DNA of 64,000 nt from Psychrosphaera saromensis (GTDB lineage: Bacteria; Pseudomonadota; Gammaproteobacteria; Enterobacterales; Alteromonadaceae). Under the pieces are notes generated by a model, which saw only the letters and a program-made list of their open reading frames with translations, did not search any database and was not told the origin of the DNA. A program made the translations under genes and the position numbers. Where the stretch lies: the NCBI RefSeq assembly GCF_002954545.1, contig NZ_MSCH01000003.1:1576824-1640823 (forward strand), read 5' to 3'. Shown piece by piece: positions 27,906 through 38,647 of this stretch; the stretch's first letter is position 1, and every line of letters starts with the position of its first letter.

Positions 27906-30149
27906 GTGAGTAAATTTATCAAACGTTTTTTTGTTATTTTATTTTCCGTAGTTTTATTAAACGCGTGTAATTCATTGCCAATTAACAAGCAAATATCGGT
28001 TGGACAAAACGCAAGAATTCAATCTCTCATACTACACTTCACCGCGTTAAATTATGAACGTTCTATGTATGCTTTAAAGGACAGTGGTGGCGTTAGTGCC
28101 CATTATTTAATTCCTGAACAGCAAGACTCAAGCTACCCAAATTCTAACTTAGAGATCATTCAACTCGTTGATGAGAATCAAAGAGCTTGGCATGCGGGTG
28201 TGAGTTACTGGGATGGCAGAAAAAACTTAAACGACACTTCCATTGGCATTGAGATTGTTAACGTTCCAAATTGTTTGCATAAACCTGTAGTGGGATACAC
28301 GCATGGTGGCGAATATGGCGCACATAGAAATTGCCTGTTTCCAAATTTTGAAGCTGAACAAATTGAACTGTTAATTGAATTAGCGCAGGGGATTTTACAG
28401 CGCCACCCTGATATTGAACCGACTAAGGTGATTGGTCATTCAGATATCTCACCTAGCCGTAAAAACGATCCTGGCCCTCGCTTTCCTTGGTATCAGCTTT
28501 ATCAAAACGGCATAGGTGCCTGGTACGAACAAGAAACCGTGGATAAATACCTACAAGATTTCAGTTTGGTCAGTCCTTCAATCAATATTGTACAAAAAGC
28601 TTTGGCTTTTTATGGATACAATATTAAAGAGACGGGAATACTAGACAGCCAAACACAAGATGTTCTGTCGGCTTTTCAGTCACATTTCTTACCAACACAA
28701 GTCACTGGCGAGTTAACGCCTGTAACAACAGCGACTGTGTTTGCTTTATTAGATAGATACAAACAGCCAAGGTTAGAATTTTTACTTAAGCGTTATGATA
28801 AAGAAGTGGATGAAACCTTACTAATATCAGGTCGTCTTTCACCACGTTCTAATGCTAGCAAGACAAATAAGCACAGCATCAATCAAACCTTTTATGGTGC
28901 TAAAGGTCAAGGTTCCCTGATATTAATACATTTGGATTTCGCCTCACTGAATAAGTTAAACGTGTTAATTAATGGTAAGAGTCTGGACCTTAAAAAAGCA
29001 CGTTCAGTGACTACATCAACAAATAGGACTGGCATTCAGTTAGATATTTCCAATGCGGTCACAAACGGGACAAACGTATTAAAAGTGACGTCAAAAAGTG
29101 ACTTATCGTTACTTACCATTCAAATGGACTCGCCAACCATAATTCCGGCAACACGTTGGGTCGACCGAAAACTGAAAAATGACTTGGTGAATGGTTTAAC
29201 TCAATTAGAGGAAGATTTTGAATTTAGCCTGGTCAAAAATGACAAACTAATTGCCCATCATGCCTTTGGTGATAGTTATCTCAACAATACTCTGTACTTA
29301 AAGCAACTAACCACATTTTTCACCACACAATTAGCTGTGTTAAAACTGGTCGGTGACGACAGGTTAAGATTAGATAGACCTGTGTCTTACTATTTATCTG
29401 AATATAAAGGGGATGGGCGTGGTAACCGCACTATTGAACATTTATTAACTCACTACTCAGGTTACCCAAGTGTAGAAAACTACCTTAATGGTTTAATGCC
29501 AGATGATGAGTTAGATAGCGAGAATATCGCCACTAGAAAAAGCTTACCGATACAATGGAACAAGGCGATATATAATGTGCCGTTTTATTATGGGGTAAAT
29601 CAAAAGCTAAATTACAGTGAATTTAACGACTTGGTATTGAGGTTGGTGATTGAACAAGTGACCAATATGACATTTGAACAGTTTGTTGAAAACAGAATCC
29701 TGTCACCGCTGGACCTAGACAGCAGCATATTCCGCCAGGTGCCAAACAACAATTTATATCCGGTGAGCTTGTTAACCAGCCAAATGAAAGACATCACCAT
29801 ATTGGCTCAGTTATTCAAAAGTGGCGGTAGCTATGGCAAACAGAATATTTTCAAACCAAGTTCTTTTACCAGCTGGTATCAACATAACTCTTTTTGGTTA
29901 ATAGCGTCTGAGCATAACCAAATAAATAGACTGGTTGGGATACAAGAATGTCATCCGTATTTAACACAAAATAGTCATGTGGCAATTACTGAAAAAGGCC
30001 TAGTGCTGGTGGATGATAAATTAGATATATCGCTGGTGGTTTATTTCCCTCACGCCGAAAAACACAATGTGAATCAGTGCGGATTATCGCAACAGCAGCA
30101 AGATGTATTAACCAAAGTATTTGAAATTATTTATCAGGCTAAAAGTTAG
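27906..30149 (+). CDS. Lipoprotein N-acetylmuramoyl-L-alanine amidase fused to an inactive beta-lactamase-like domain
   Basis: This 747-aa lipoprotein (lipobox LNAC, Cys21) has four parts. Residues 40-200 are an AmiD/AmpD-type amidase with zinc ligands His44, His178 and Asp188 and the catalytic Glu116 and Lys186. Residues 225-275 are a peptidoglycan-binding domain. Residues 320-400 look like a beta sandwich. Residues 425-740 resemble a class C beta-lactamase/serine hydrolase, but the SxxK motif is replaced (Gln467 and Thr470) and YxN reads Y570-S-E572. The amidase half should release peptides from muropeptides at the outer membrane; the C-terminal half is probably a binding domain. The start is GTG with a weak ribosome site. 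The next gene, 29 bp away, is a NagX-like transporter. Confidence 0.85.
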   Translation: MSKFIKRFFVILFSVVLLNACNSLPINKQISVGQNARIQSLILHFTALNYERSMYALKDSGGVSAHYLIPEQQDSSYPNSNLEIIQLVDENQRAWHAGVSYWDGRKNLNDTSIGIEIVNVPNCLHKPVVGYTHGGEYGAHRNCLFPNFEAEQIELLIELAQGILQRHPDIEPTKVIGHSDISPSRKNDPGPRFPWYQLYQNGIGAWYEQETVDKYLQDFSLVSPSINIVQKALAFYGYNIKETGILDSQTQDVLSAFQSHFLPTQVTGELTPVTTATVFALLDRYKQPRLEFLLKRYDKEVDETLLISGRLSPRSNASKTNKHSINQTFYGAKGQGSLILIHLDFASLNKLNVLINGKSLDLKKARSVTTSTNRTGIQLDISNAVTNGTNVLKVTSKSDLSLLTIQMDSPTIIPATRWVDRKLKNDLVNGLTQLEEDFEFSLVKNDKLIAHHAFGDSYLNNTLYLKQLTTFFTTQLAVLKLVGDDRLRLDRPVSYYLSEYKGDGRGNRTIEHLLTHYSGYPSVENYLNGLMPDDELDSENIATRKSLPIQWNKAIYNVPFYYGVNQKLNYSEFNDLVLRLVIEQVTNMTFEQFVENRILSPLDLDSSIFRQVPNNNLYPVSLLTSQMKDITILAQLFKSGGSYGKQNIFKPSSFTSWYQHNSFWLIASEHNQINRLVGIQECHPYLTQNSHVAITEKGLVLVDDKLDISLVVYFPHAEKHNVNQCGLSQQQQDVLTKVFEIIYQAKS

Positions 30150-30178
30150 GGGCTGTATTTAAAAAGGATAAATACAAG

Positions 30179-31426
30179 ATGTTTGGCTCAAGCCATTGCA
30201 GCAAAATACTCAGTGCGTTACCGCCCAATAGGCTTTTAGCGCTAGATGTCTTTCGTGGTTTAACCATTACCGCTATGGTGCTGGTGAATAATCCTGGAAC
30301 TTGGGCTTATGTTTATCCTCCAATGTTACATGCCACCTGGCATGGATGGACGCCAACCGATCTGATCTTTCCATTTTTTATTTTTATCATGGGCATTTCC
30401 ATCGCTATTGTGATGAATAGAGCAATAGCCAATGCAACTGATAAATCAGTCTTAATCAAAAATGCGTTAATAAGAGCCTTAAAGCTATTTGGTTTAGGTT
30501 TGTTTTTAGCCTTGTTCTATTTTAATTTTGTTGATGTTAGTTACAGCTGGATTGAAGCTAAACTGCAAACAGTCAGGGTTATGGGGGTATTACAACGCCT
30601 TGCAATTGTGTTCTTTTTTACAGTGTTAATTGTTTTATATTTTGGACGAGTCGGTCGGGCCGTTTGGATTGGCTGTTTACTACTAGGTTATTGGGGCATC
30701 ATGATGCTTGTCCCTTATAGCGACGATTATGGCAATGTGTATCAAGGTTTATTGCAACAGGGCAACAGCTTAACCGCCTGGTTAGATAATTATCTGTTGG
30801 GTGCTAACCATGTGTATTACGCCAAAGCCGTGCCTTTTGCCTTTGACCCAGAAGGCATACTCAGTACGTTGCCTGCAATAGCCGGTGCGTTAGCGGGCGT
30901 ATTTACTGGCGATTTACTATCAAGTGATGAAGTCGAAAATAGCAAGTCAGTGACAAAGGCGTCAGCATCTCATTCTTTAACTCACCTCTTAATAAAACAA
31001 AGTAAAATCATGCTGGCGTGGGGGTTATGTTTAATTGTCATAGGCGAGTTATTCGGCTTAGTGTTCCCTATAAACAAAACATTATGGACCTCAAGTTTTG
31101 TGATAATGACAACCGGCTGGGCATTGGTAACGCTGGCGATATTAACTTGGTTAATCGACATTAAAGGCTGGAAAAACTGGAGTGCACCTTTTGTGGTATT
31201 CGGGGCTAATGCACTTTTGTTTTTTATCTTCTCTGGCATTGTCGCTCGAGTGTTATTAATGATCCCCGTGGGAAAAATTAACTTACAAGCTTGGATATAT
31301 GTAGAGCTTTATCAACCTGTATTTGGCAGCTTAAATGGCTCGTTAGCTTACGCGATTAGCTTTTTGTTATTGTCTTATCTGGTTATGCACCTGTTATATA
31401 AACGCAAAGTTTTCTTTAAAGTCTGA
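30179..31426 (+). CDS. NagX-like membrane protein (DUF5009/heparan-alpha-glucosaminide acetyltransferase family)
   Basis: This is a 415-aa protein with about ten membrane helices. It starts with the family block LALDVFRGLTITAMVLVNN and GWTPTDLIFPFFIFIMG, shared with DUF1624/DUF5009 proteins and the lysosomal acetyltransferase HGSNAT. Relatives named NagX occur in N-acetylglucosamine gene clusters of Shewanella and Xanthomonas. Its place just after a muramyl amidase fits a role in amino-sugar or muropeptide recycling, which is an inference. An AAAGGA site precedes the ATG at 30179, and the terminator at 31479 ends the pair. Confidence 0.85.
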   Translation: MFGSSHCSKILSALPPNRLLALDVFRGLTITAMVLVNNPGTWAYVYPPMLHATWHGWTPTDLIFPFFIFIMGISIAIVMNRAIANATDKSVLIKNALIRALKLFGLGLFLALFYFNFVDVSYSWIEAKLQTVRVMGVLQRLAIVFFFTVLIVLYFGRVGRAVWIGCLLLGYWGIMMLVPYSDDYGNVYQGLLQQGNSLTAWLDNYLLGANHVYYAKAVPFAFDPEGILSTLPAIAGALAGVFTGDLLSSDEVENSKSVTKASASHSLTHLLIKQSKIMLAWGLCLIVIGELFGLVFPINKTLWTSSFVIMTTGWALVTLAILTWLIDIKGWKNWSAPFVVFGANALLFFIFSGIVARVLLMIPVGKINLQAWIYVELYQPVFGSLNGSLAYAISFLLLSYLVMHLLYKRKVFFKV

Positions 31427-31478
31427 TGGCTTTTATAGTTCTAGATTAAAAACCCGAATTGTAGATAGTTATAGACAT

Positions 31479-31508
31479 AAAAAAACGTTTCCTTGGAAAC
31501 GTTTTTTT
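31479..31508. terminator. Bidirectional terminator between NagX-like gene and nhaC-like gene
   Basis: ACGTTTC and GAAACGT pair around a CTTG loop, with an A-run before and seven T residues after. It serves both convergent genes. Confidence 0.92.
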
Positions 31509-31548
31509 ATGTTTTTAATAATGACTTATTACTTCCTGAATTCAAGAA

Positions 31549-32934
31549 TTAAATCATTATTAAACCAGCAAAGATGTAAGCTGCAATAGTTAACCCGCCG
31601 GCAAACAAAGCATACGGTAACTGAGTTTGCACGTGTTCTAACAAGTCGCAGCCTGACGCGACAGAACTTACCGCTGTGCTATCTGATATTGGTGAGCAAT
31701 GATCACCAAACACTCCACCGCCTAATATAGCGGCTAAAATAAGTGGCGCAGGTAAATCCAGATTAACCACAAGTGGCATGCCTATTGGGATCAAAATAGC
31801 GAATGTGCCCCAACTAGTCCCTGTAGAAAATGAAATCAAACCACCGGCAACAAACAACACCGCTGGGATCAAGAAATACGGTAAAGACTCAGCCACCAAG
31901 TTAGAAATAAATATACCGGTTCCCAGTACCTTCAAGCTTGCGCCCAAGGCTAAAGAAAACAGAACTATCATAACTAAAGGTAATAATTCAGCCATGCCAG
32001 AAAAGCCTATGGTAGTCATTTTTTTATGGGTAAATTTCTTACTGCCAACCATCATTGCATAAGAAACTATACAGGCAAGCGCCGTGGCGTATAACACCGA
32101 CTTAGAACCTGAACCGTTAATAAAGTCGCCATTACCAGTTAAAAACATAAAACCAATCATTGAAAACGACATCACCAATAAAGGCACTAACATATATCTT
32201 GGTTTAGATGGTTCTATCTCAAGCTCAAGTTGAGTGGTTGTTTTAGACTGATTTAACTCAGCCTGCTTTAATGGGCCATGAGTTTTGTCGGTTACGACAG
32301 TGTAAAGGACAACCGCCAACGTAATTAAAGCGTAAAAGTTAAGTGGGATAGTTTGCATCAGAGTCGAAATAGTCGACTGTTTTAATTCGTATTCACTAAT
32401 TAACGCCAGTACATAAGCACCCCAGCCATTAAGTAAAATTAAAATACAAATTGGTGCACTGGTACTGTCGATAATATAAGCCAGTCTTGCACGGCTCATA
32501 TTAAATTTATCAAACAAGCCGCGAGATAAAATACCCGCCATTAACATGCTTAAGTTTGACTCTATGAAAATAAACACACCGGTAAAGAAAGCAAGCAATC
32601 GAGCTCGGCGAGGATTACCACTGAGGCCTTTTTCAACTAAAAATTTAACCGTCGCAGACACACCACCGGAATAGCGCATAAATGCGAGTAATGCGCCGAC
32701 TAACAATGAAAATATTAATATTCGAGTATTGCCACCATCAGAAAATACAGCAACAACCCGCTCAATACTGGAAATTGCAAAGCCAGCTAAGCTAGTTAAA
32801 CTGTCGTCTTGGCTTAATAGTATTAAAAACTCAGAACTGAAGATGGCAGTTAATAATGCCAGAATAACTTCTTTTTTCCACAATACGACGGCGATAGCCA
32901 GAAGGGGAGGAATTACCGTAAACCAATCAGACAC
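31549..32934 (-). CDS. NhaC-family Na+/H+ antiporter
   Basis: This 461-aa protein has about eleven membrane helices. It has the NhaC family signatures SFSTGTSWGTFAILIPIGMP and GGGVFGDHCSPISDSTAVSS in its C-terminal half. It probably exchanges sodium or an organic substrate for protons in a marine setting, but NhaC relatives have diverse substrates. The start is GTG at 32934 with a strong AGGAG site 6 nt before it. The gene is single. The 270 bp upstream hold no other gene. Confidence 0.87.
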   Translation of the reverse strand: MSDWFTVIPPLLAIAVVLWKKEVILALLTAIFSSEFLILLSQDDSLTSLAGFAISSIERVVAVFSDGGNTRILIFSLLVGALLAFMRYSGGVSATVKFLVEKGLSGNPRRARLLAFFTGVFIFIESNLSMLMAGILSRGLFDKFNMSRARLAYIIDSTSAPICILILLNGWGAYVLALISEYELKQSTISTLMQTIPLNFYALITLAVVLYTVVTDKTHGPLKQAELNQSKTTTQLELEIEPSKPRYMLVPLLVMSFSMIGFMFLTGNGDFINGSGSKSVLYATALACIVSYAMMVGSKKFTHKKMTTIGFSGMAELLPLVMIVLFSLALGASLKVLGTGIFISNLVAESLPYFLIPAVLFVAGGLISFSTGTSWGTFAILIPIGMPLVVNLDLPAPLILAAILGGGVFGDHCSPISDSTAVSSVASGCDLLEHVQTQLPYALFAGGLTIAAYIFAGLIMI

Positions 32935-33155
32935 TATGTCTCCTATCTCGTTAAACGAGTTCTTATTATTTGAGTTTTATTAAATATAAATGCTGGCGGA
33001 GTAAAAGTACGCCGGTCAATAGGCTCTCATTCTGAAAGACCTGATGCAAAAAAGATAGCCCTAAAAGACAGAATGCCTTAAAAAGCCAGATCAATGACAG
33101 TAACTTTTTATTCTTAACCTGCATTTCAGCTCATTAGCTGCAAAAAACAAACACA

Positions 33156-33184
33156 AAAAAACCTGCAAATTGCAGGCTTTTTAT
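33156..33184. terminator. yhbY terminator
   Basis: CCTGCA and TGCAGG pair around a 3-nt loop, with an A-run on one side and T residues on the other. On the minus strand it lies 25 bp past the yhbY stop. Confidence 0.85.
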
Positions 33185-33208
33185 AAAACTGAAGCTTTTA
33201 AAAGAGGT

Positions 33209-33505
33209 TTATTTCTTTGGAAGTTCAATTTTTTGGTTTTCACTTTGTTTGAATAAAACTAGCGTCTTTCCAATTAATTGGATTTTTTCTGCTTTGCTTT
33301 CTCTAACAATCGCTTCAACGTATAACTTAAGTTCTTCACGGTCTTCACAAGGAATTTTAACTTTAATTAATTCATGCACAGCAAGTGCATTTTCAATTTC
33401 AGCTAATACGCCTTCAGTGAAACCGTTATTGCCAAGTTGTACAACTGGCTTTAAAGAATGGGCTTCGCCCTTTAAAAATTGGCTTTGTTTTTTACTTAGA
33501 TTCAT
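33209..33505 (-). CDS. yhbY: CRS1/YhbY-type RNA-binding protein
   Basis: This 98-aa protein has the CRM fold and is expected to bind pre-50S ribosomal particles. The family marks are LSKKQSQFLKGEAHSLKPVVQLG at the start, where the GNNGFTEGV loop is the GxxG-like RNA contact, and the closing IQLIGKTLVLFKQS block. It is divergent from rlmE, the arrangement also found in E. coli. Confidence 0.95.
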   Translation of the reverse strand: MNLSKKQSQFLKGEAHSLKPVVQLGNNGFTEGVLAEIENALAVHELIKVKIPCEDREELKLYVEAIVRESKAEKIQLIGKTLVLFKQSENQKIELPKK

Positions 33506-33605
33506 TTTGTCACAAATTTAACAATGATAATTACTTGAATTACCGCTATTCTACCCCACCTTTAAGTTATTACCAATTTATAAGCGCTTTTATTAGGTAA
33601 ATAGT

Positions 33606-34235
33606 ATGGCAAAAGATAGTAAGTCGGCCAGTAGCAAAAAATGGCTACAGGAACATGTAAACGACAAGTACGTAAAAGAAGCAAATAAAAGAGGACTTCG
33701 TTCTCGCGCTTATTTCAAGATAGAAGAGTTGCAAAAGAAAGATAAACTAATGAAATCAGGTGATACACTGGTAGACTTAGGTGCAGCTCCAGGCGGTTGG
33801 TGCCAATACGTTGTTAACGAATTAGGCGACAACGGAACCGTAATCGCTTGTGATATTTTGCCAATGGATCCAATGGCAGGTGTCGACTTTTTACAAGGTG
33901 ACTTTCGTGAAGAGTCAGTACTTAATGCCTTGTTAGAGAGAATTGGCGGAAAAAATGTTGATTTAGTGATGTCGGATATGTCGCCAAACCTAAGTGGTAA
34001 TGATACCGTAGACCAAGCTACCTCCATGTATTTGGTCGAATTAGCATTGGATATGTGTCATCAAGTATTGAAACAAAATGGTAAGTTCGTAGTTAAAGTG
34101 TTTCAAGGCGAAGGTTTTGAGCAGTTTATGGCAGATGTGAAGTCTGCATTTAAAGTAGTAAAAATTCGTAAACCAGATTCTTCAAGAGCCCGTTCACGGG
34201 AAGTGTATTTGGTAGCGACAGGTTACAAATTATAG
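33606..34235 (+). CDS. rlmE: 23S rRNA (uridine-2'-O-)-methyltransferase
   Basis: RlmE (FtsJ/RrmJ) methylates U2552 of 23S rRNA late in 50S assembly. The 209-aa length equals that of E. coli, and the K-D-K-E tetrad falls at the same numbers: Lys38, Asp124, Lys164 and Glu199. The SAM motif is [11 protein letters not shown]. ftsH follows 38 bp after the stop, as in the heat-shock rlmE-ftsH operon of E. coli. Confidence 0.97.
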   Translation: MAKDSKSASSKKWLQEHVNDKYVKEANKRGLRSRAYFKIEELQKKDKLMKSGDTLVDLGAAPGGWCQYVVNELGDNGTVIACDILPMDPMAGVDFLQGDFREESVLNALLERIGGKNVDLVMSDMSPNLSGNDTVDQATSMYLVELALDMCHQVLKQNGKFVVKVFQGEGFEQFMADVKSAFKVVKIRKPDSSRARSREVYLVATGYKL

Positions 34236-34273
34236 TAATCTTCTTTTAATTTATTTGACTAGAGGTTTTTCCC

Positions 34274-36259
34274 TTGAGTGATATGGTAAAAAATTTATTG
34301 TTATGGTTGGTTGTTGCCATTGTTTTGATGTCCGTTTTTCAAGGCATAGTGCCAGGCGATAATGACGAAGACACAAATTCAAACTACACCCAATTTATTC
34401 AGGATGTTCGACAAGGGTTGATCAGAGAAGTTAAAATTGAAGATCGTACTATAACTGGTTTAAGACGTTCAGGTGAGCGTTTTGAAACGTATATTCCTAC
34501 AGCATACGATAAAGACTTATTGAATGACTTAATTGAACAGAATGTTCGTGTTGTTGGTGTACCACCAGAAGAACGTTCAATATTAGGTCAAATCCTAATT
34601 TCTTGGTTCCCAATGCTGTTGTTAATCGGTGTTTGGATCTTCTTCATGCGTCAAATGCAAGGCGGCGGCGGCAAAGGTGCTATGTCCTTTGGCAAATCTA
34701 AAGCGCGCTTAATGGGCGAAGACCAAATTAAAACTACATTTAAAGATGTAGCCGGTTGTGATGAAGCCAAAGAAGAAGTTCAAGAGTTAGTAGAATACTT
34801 GAAAGACCCTGGTAAATTCCAAAAATTAGGCGGTAAAATTCCTAAAGGCGTATTAATGGTAGGCCAACCTGGTACAGGTAAAACGTTATTAGCTAAAGCC
34901 GTTGCTGGTGAAGCTAAAGTACCTTTCTTTGCAATCTCAGGTTCTGACTTTGTTGAAATGTTTGTTGGTGTTGGTGCATCTCGTGTACGTGACATGTTTG
35001 AACAAGCTAAAAAAGCAGCACCTTGTATTATATTCATCGATGAAATCGACGCAGTCGGCCGTCAACGTGGTTCAGGCCATGGTGGTGGTAATGACGAACG
35101 TGAACAAACACTAAACCAAATGTTAGTTGAAATGGATGGCTTTGAAGGTAATGAAGGTATTATCGTTATTGCAGCCACTAACAGACCTGATGTACTAGAC
35201 GCTGCGTTATTAAGACCAGGGCGTTTTGACCGTCAAGTTGTTGTAGGTTTACCGGATGTTCGTGGTCGTGAACAAATTATTAAAGTGCATATGCGTAAAG
35301 TTCCATTAGCGGACGACGTAGAACCAAACTTTATTGCTCGTGGTACTCCAGGATTCTCTGGTGCTGACTTAGCTAACTTAGTTAATGAAGCTGCATTATT
35401 TGCTGCCCGTCATAATAAACGTGTTGTTGATATGCAAGATTTTGAAAAAGCCAAAGACAAGATCATGATGGGTGCTGAGCGCAAAAGCATGGTTATGTCT
35501 GAAGAAGAAAAAACCAATACTGCATATCATGAAGCAGGACACGCTATTGTTGGTCGTTTAGTTCCTAAGCATGACCCAGTTTATAAAGTAAGTATTATTC
35601 CACGTGGCCGTGCGTTAGGTGTGACTATGTACTTACCAGAGGAAGACAAATACAGCTCTTCACGTGTTGAGTTAGAGTCTAACATTGCTACTTTATTTGG
35701 TGGACGTATCGCAGAAGAGATCACGTTAGGTGCCGCAGGTGTTACAACTGGTGCATCAAACGATATCGAACGTGCTACAGACATCGCTCGTAGAATGGTA
35801 ACTGAGTGGGGCCTTTCAGAAAAATTGGGTCCAATTAAGTATAAAGCAGACAGCAATGGCATGTATTCTGGTGAAGCACCAAATTCAATGTCAGCTGAAA
35901 CCACTCGCGACATTGACGCTGAAATTAGATCGTTAATCGAAAGAAATTATCAGCTTGCTGAAAAAATCTTAACTGAAAATCGTGATGTGTTAGAGACAAT
36001 GAAAGACGCATTAATGAAATACGAAACAATTGATGCGAAACAAATTGACGATCTGATGAATAGAGTTGAGGTTCGTGAACCTGCTTCTTGGGCTGCAGAT
36101 AAAAAAGAGAAAGACAGAGCTGACTCGGATAAGAAAGATTCTGATAAAAAAGACTCGGACAAAAATGATTCAGCTAAATCAGACTCAGATAACACTAAAC
36201 AAGATGATGCAAAAGATTCATCGGATAGTGATACTGATTCAAAACCGTCTGACTCATAA
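34274..36259 (+). CDS. ftsH: ATP-dependent zinc metalloprotease FtsH
   Basis: FtsH degrades unstable membrane and regulatory proteins such as sigma-32 and LpxC. The protein is 661 aa from the TTG at 34274 (AGAGG site 8 nt before); the ATG nine bases downstream is less well placed. Two membrane helices flank the periplasmic domain. Walker A is GQPGTGKT at 197-204, Walker B is IIFIDEID, and the zinc site is HEAGH at 419-423. The C-terminal 50 residues are an odd acidic tail with SDKKD-type repeats, longer than in E. coli. A terminator follows. Confidence 0.97.
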   Translation: MSDMVKNLLLWLVVAIVLMSVFQGIVPGDNDEDTNSNYTQFIQDVRQGLIREVKIEDRTITGLRRSGERFETYIPTAYDKDLLNDLIEQNVRVVGVPPEERSILGQILISWFPMLLLIGVWIFFMRQMQGGGGKGAMSFGKSKARLMGEDQIKTTFKDVAGCDEAKEEVQELVEYLKDPGKFQKLGGKIPKGVLMVGQPGTGKTLLAKAVAGEAKVPFFAISGSDFVEMFVGVGASRVRDMFEQAKKAAPCIIFIDEIDAVGRQRGSGHGGGNDEREQTLNQMLVEMDGFEGNEGIIVIAATNRPDVLDAALLRPGRFDRQVVVGLPDVRGREQIIKVHMRKVPLADDVEPNFIARGTPGFSGADLANLVNEAALFAARHNKRVVDMQDFEKAKDKIMMGAERKSMVMSEEEKTNTAYHEAGHAIVGRLVPKHDPVYKVSIIPRGRALGVTMYLPEEDKYSSSRVELESNIATLFGGRIAEEITLGAAGVTTGASNDIERATDIARRMVTEWGLSEKLGPIKYKADSNGMYSGEAPNSMSAETTRDIDAEIRSLIERNYQLAEKILTENRDVLETMKDALMKYETIDAKQIDDLMNRVEVREPASWAADKKEKDRADSDKKDSDKKDSDKNDSAKSDSDNTKQDDAKDSSDSDTDSKPSDS

Positions 36260-36298
36260 TACTGTCTGACTTTATACTAAAAAAGACAGACCTTAATT

Positions 36299-36322
36299 AA
36301 GGCTCCGAAAGGAGCCTTTTTA
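36299..36322 (+). terminator. ftsH terminator
   Basis: AAGGCTCC and GGAGCCTT pair around a GAAA tetraloop, followed by T residues, 40 bp past the ftsH stop. Confidence 0.9.
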
Positions 36323-36338
36323 ATATGAATGAACCGCT

Positions 36339-36382
36339 AGCCTTATAGCCTTATAGCCTTATAACCTTATAGCCTTATAACC
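36339..36382. repeat. 8-bp tandem repeat before folP
   Basis: AGCCTTAT is repeated about five and a half times, with two units reading AACCTTAT. It fills most of the gap between the ftsH terminator and folP, ending 23 bp before the folP start. Confidence 0.92.
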
Positions 36383-36405
36383 AGATTATAAAAAACAGAA
36401 TATAA

Positions 36406-37239
36406 ATGACCCGTAAAATCGACTTTCAAAATATCCCACGACCGTTAGTAATGGGAATACTTAATGTAACCCCAGACTCTTTTTCCGACGGTGGTCGTTT
36501 CTCTCATTTTGATAACGCACTCAAACAAGTTGAACTTATGTTACAACAAGGTGCCGATATAATAGATATTGGTGGTGAGTCTACTCGCCCAGGTGCACAA
36601 GCTGTTAATGTTGATCAAGAGTTAGAACGCGTTATACCAATCATTGAAGCGATTAAATCTCGATTGGATTGTGCCGTGTCGTTAGATACAAACAAAGCAC
36701 AAGTGATGCAAGCGGGTATTGATGTTGGTGTCGATTTAATTAATGATGTGTGCGGCCTTGAAGGTGAGGGCGTGTTAAAGGTCATTGCTAATAGTAATGT
36801 GCCTGTGTGTATTATGCACATGCAAGGTTCACCAAGAACCATGCAAAGTAACCCAATTTATAATGACCTAATGCTTGATATCACCCAGTATTTTGCAAAC
36901 AGAATTGCTGAGTGTGAAGCGTTAGGAATAGACAAGAAACGAATAGTTATCGACCCAGGTTTTGGCTTTGGTAAAACCTTGGCGCATAATTATCAGCTGT
37001 TAGCTGAACTAGAAAAATTCAAACAGTTAGAATGTTCTATATTAATTGGCCTATCGCGTAAGTCGATGATTGGCAATTTACTCGACATTCCCGTCGACAA
37101 AAGACTCGTTGGTAGTATTGCCGCGGTTACGTTAGCACTGAATAACGGTGCTGATATTGTTCGAGTACACGATGTAGAAGAAACCAAACAAGCAGTACGC
37201 ATCTTTAATGCGATGAGATATGGAGTAGAAAATGACTAA
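36406..37239 (+). CDS. folP: Dihydropteroate synthase
   Basis: FolP joins p-aminobenzoate to the pterin pyrophosphate in folate synthesis and is the sulfonamide target. The 277-aa protein has [23 protein letters not shown] and DPGFGFGK motifs in order. No good ribosome site precedes the ATG. It overlaps glmM by 8 bp, so the two are coupled, as in E. coli. Confidence 0.96.
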   Translation: MTRKIDFQNIPRPLVMGILNVTPDSFSDGGRFSHFDNALKQVELMLQQGADIIDIGGESTRPGAQAVNVDQELERVIPIIEAIKSRLDCAVSLDTNKAQVMQAGIDVGVDLINDVCGLEGEGVLKVIANSNVPVCIMHMQGSPRTMQSNPIYNDLMLDITQYFANRIAECEALGIDKKRIVIDPGFGFGKTLAHNYQLLAELEKFKQLECSILIGLSRKSMIGNLLDIPVDKRLVGSIAAVTLALNNGADIVRVHDVEETKQAVRIFNAMRYGVEND

Positions 37240-38563
37240 AAAGTATTTTGGCACAGACGGTATCCGAGGTTTAGTCGGAAAGGCACCAATTACCCCTGAG
37301 TTTGCCCTTAAATTAGGTTGGGCTGCAGGTAAAGTATTTGGCGCAAATGGCAAAGGGAAAGTGTTAATTGGTAAAGACACACGTATCTCAGGCTACATGT
37401 TAGAAACGGCACTAGAAGCAGGCTTAATCGCCTCTGGTGTCGATGCAGGTTTGTTAGGCCCTATGCCAACACCTGCTATTGCATATTTAACCAAAACCTT
37501 TCGTGCAGACGCTGGCATAGTGATCAGCGCATCGCATAATCCATATTACGATAACGGCATCAAATTCTTTTCAAAAGACGGTACCAAGTTACCAGATGAA
37601 ATTGAGTTTCAAATTGAAGCCTTATTAGAGCAAGAGATCACTTGCGTTAGCTCCGACCAACTCGGTAAAGCGTTTCGTATCAATGATGCCGCAGGACGTT
37701 ATATCGAGTTTTGTAAAAGTCGATTTGCGCCTGACTCATTAAACGGCATGACTATCGTTGTTGACTCAGCAAATGGTGCAACGTACCACATAGCGCCAGA
37801 AGTCTTTTCAGAACTTGGTGCCAATGTTATTCCAATTTTTAATAAACCAAACGGCATCAACATAAACGAAAAATGTGGTGCAACTCACACTGAAGAGCTA
37901 CGCAAACAAGTGTTAGAGCACAAAGCTGATGTAGGCATTGCGTTAGACGGTGATGGCGATCGCATTATCATGGTGGATGAAAACGGTATAGAAGTTGACG
38001 GTGACGAACTGGTTTACATTGTTGCCAGACACGCACTAACACAAGGTAAGTTAAACGGCGGTGTGGTTGGTACATTAATGTCTAACCTAGGTCTTGAAGT
38101 TGCCCTTAAAAAATTAAGCATTCCATTTAAACGTGCCAACGTTGGTGACCGTTACGTGATGCAATTATTAAAAGAAAATAATTGGTCAATTGGTGGCGAA
38201 GGTTCAGGTCATGTTATTAACCTTGAGCACATACCAACAGGCGACGGTGTTGTCTCTGGTATTCAAGTATTGGCCGCTATGGTTGAAACGGGCATGAGTT
38301 TGTCAGAGTTAAAATCTGGTATGGAAAAATATCCGCAAAAGCTAATTAACGTTCGTTACGCAGATAATAAAGCGCCATTAAACGTTGAAGAAGTTAAACA
38401 AGCCATTGCAGATGCAGAGCAAGAATTAGGTGAAGACGGGCGTATTTTAATTCGCAAGTCTGGGACTGAACCGCTAATACGTGTGATGACTGAAGGCAAA
38501 GATGCAGACCTTATTGTGAGTGTTGCTGAAAAAGTCGCACAAAAAGTCAGAGAATTCGCATAA
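37232..38563 (+). CDS. glmM: Phosphoglucosamine mutase
   Basis: GlmM converts glucosamine-6-phosphate to glucosamine-1-phosphate for peptidoglycan and lipid A synthesis. The 443-aa protein has the phosphoserine loop ISASHNP with the catalytic Ser at 101, the metal site DGDGDR and the C-terminal phosphate loop [18 protein letters not shown] site lies inside the end of folP. tpiA follows after 84 bp. Confidence 0.97.
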   Translation: MTKKYFGTDGIRGLVGKAPITPEFALKLGWAAGKVFGANGKGKVLIGKDTRISGYMLETALEAGLIASGVDAGLLGPMPTPAIAYLTKTFRADAGIVISASHNPYYDNGIKFFSKDGTKLPDEIEFQIEALLEQEITCVSSDQLGKAFRINDAAGRYIEFCKSRFAPDSLNGMTIVVDSANGATYHIAPEVFSELGANVIPIFNKPNGININEKCGATHTEELRKQVLEHKADVGIALDGDGDRIIMVDENGIEVDGDELVYIVARHALTQGKLNGGVVGTLMSNLGLEVALKKLSIPFKRANVGDRYVMQLLKENNWSIGGEGSGHVINLEHIPTGDGVVSGIQVLAAMVETGMSLSELKSGMEKYPQKLINVRYADNKAPLNVEEVKQAIADAEQELGEDGRILIRKSGTEPLIRVMTEGKDADLIVSVAEKVAQKVREFA

Positions 38564-38647
38564 TATTTGCTTAATAAGAGTAAGCATCTCTTGTAACTTT
38601 TGGCGAGGTTAGATACTATCTCGCCCCTAAAAACTAGGAGAGATTTA

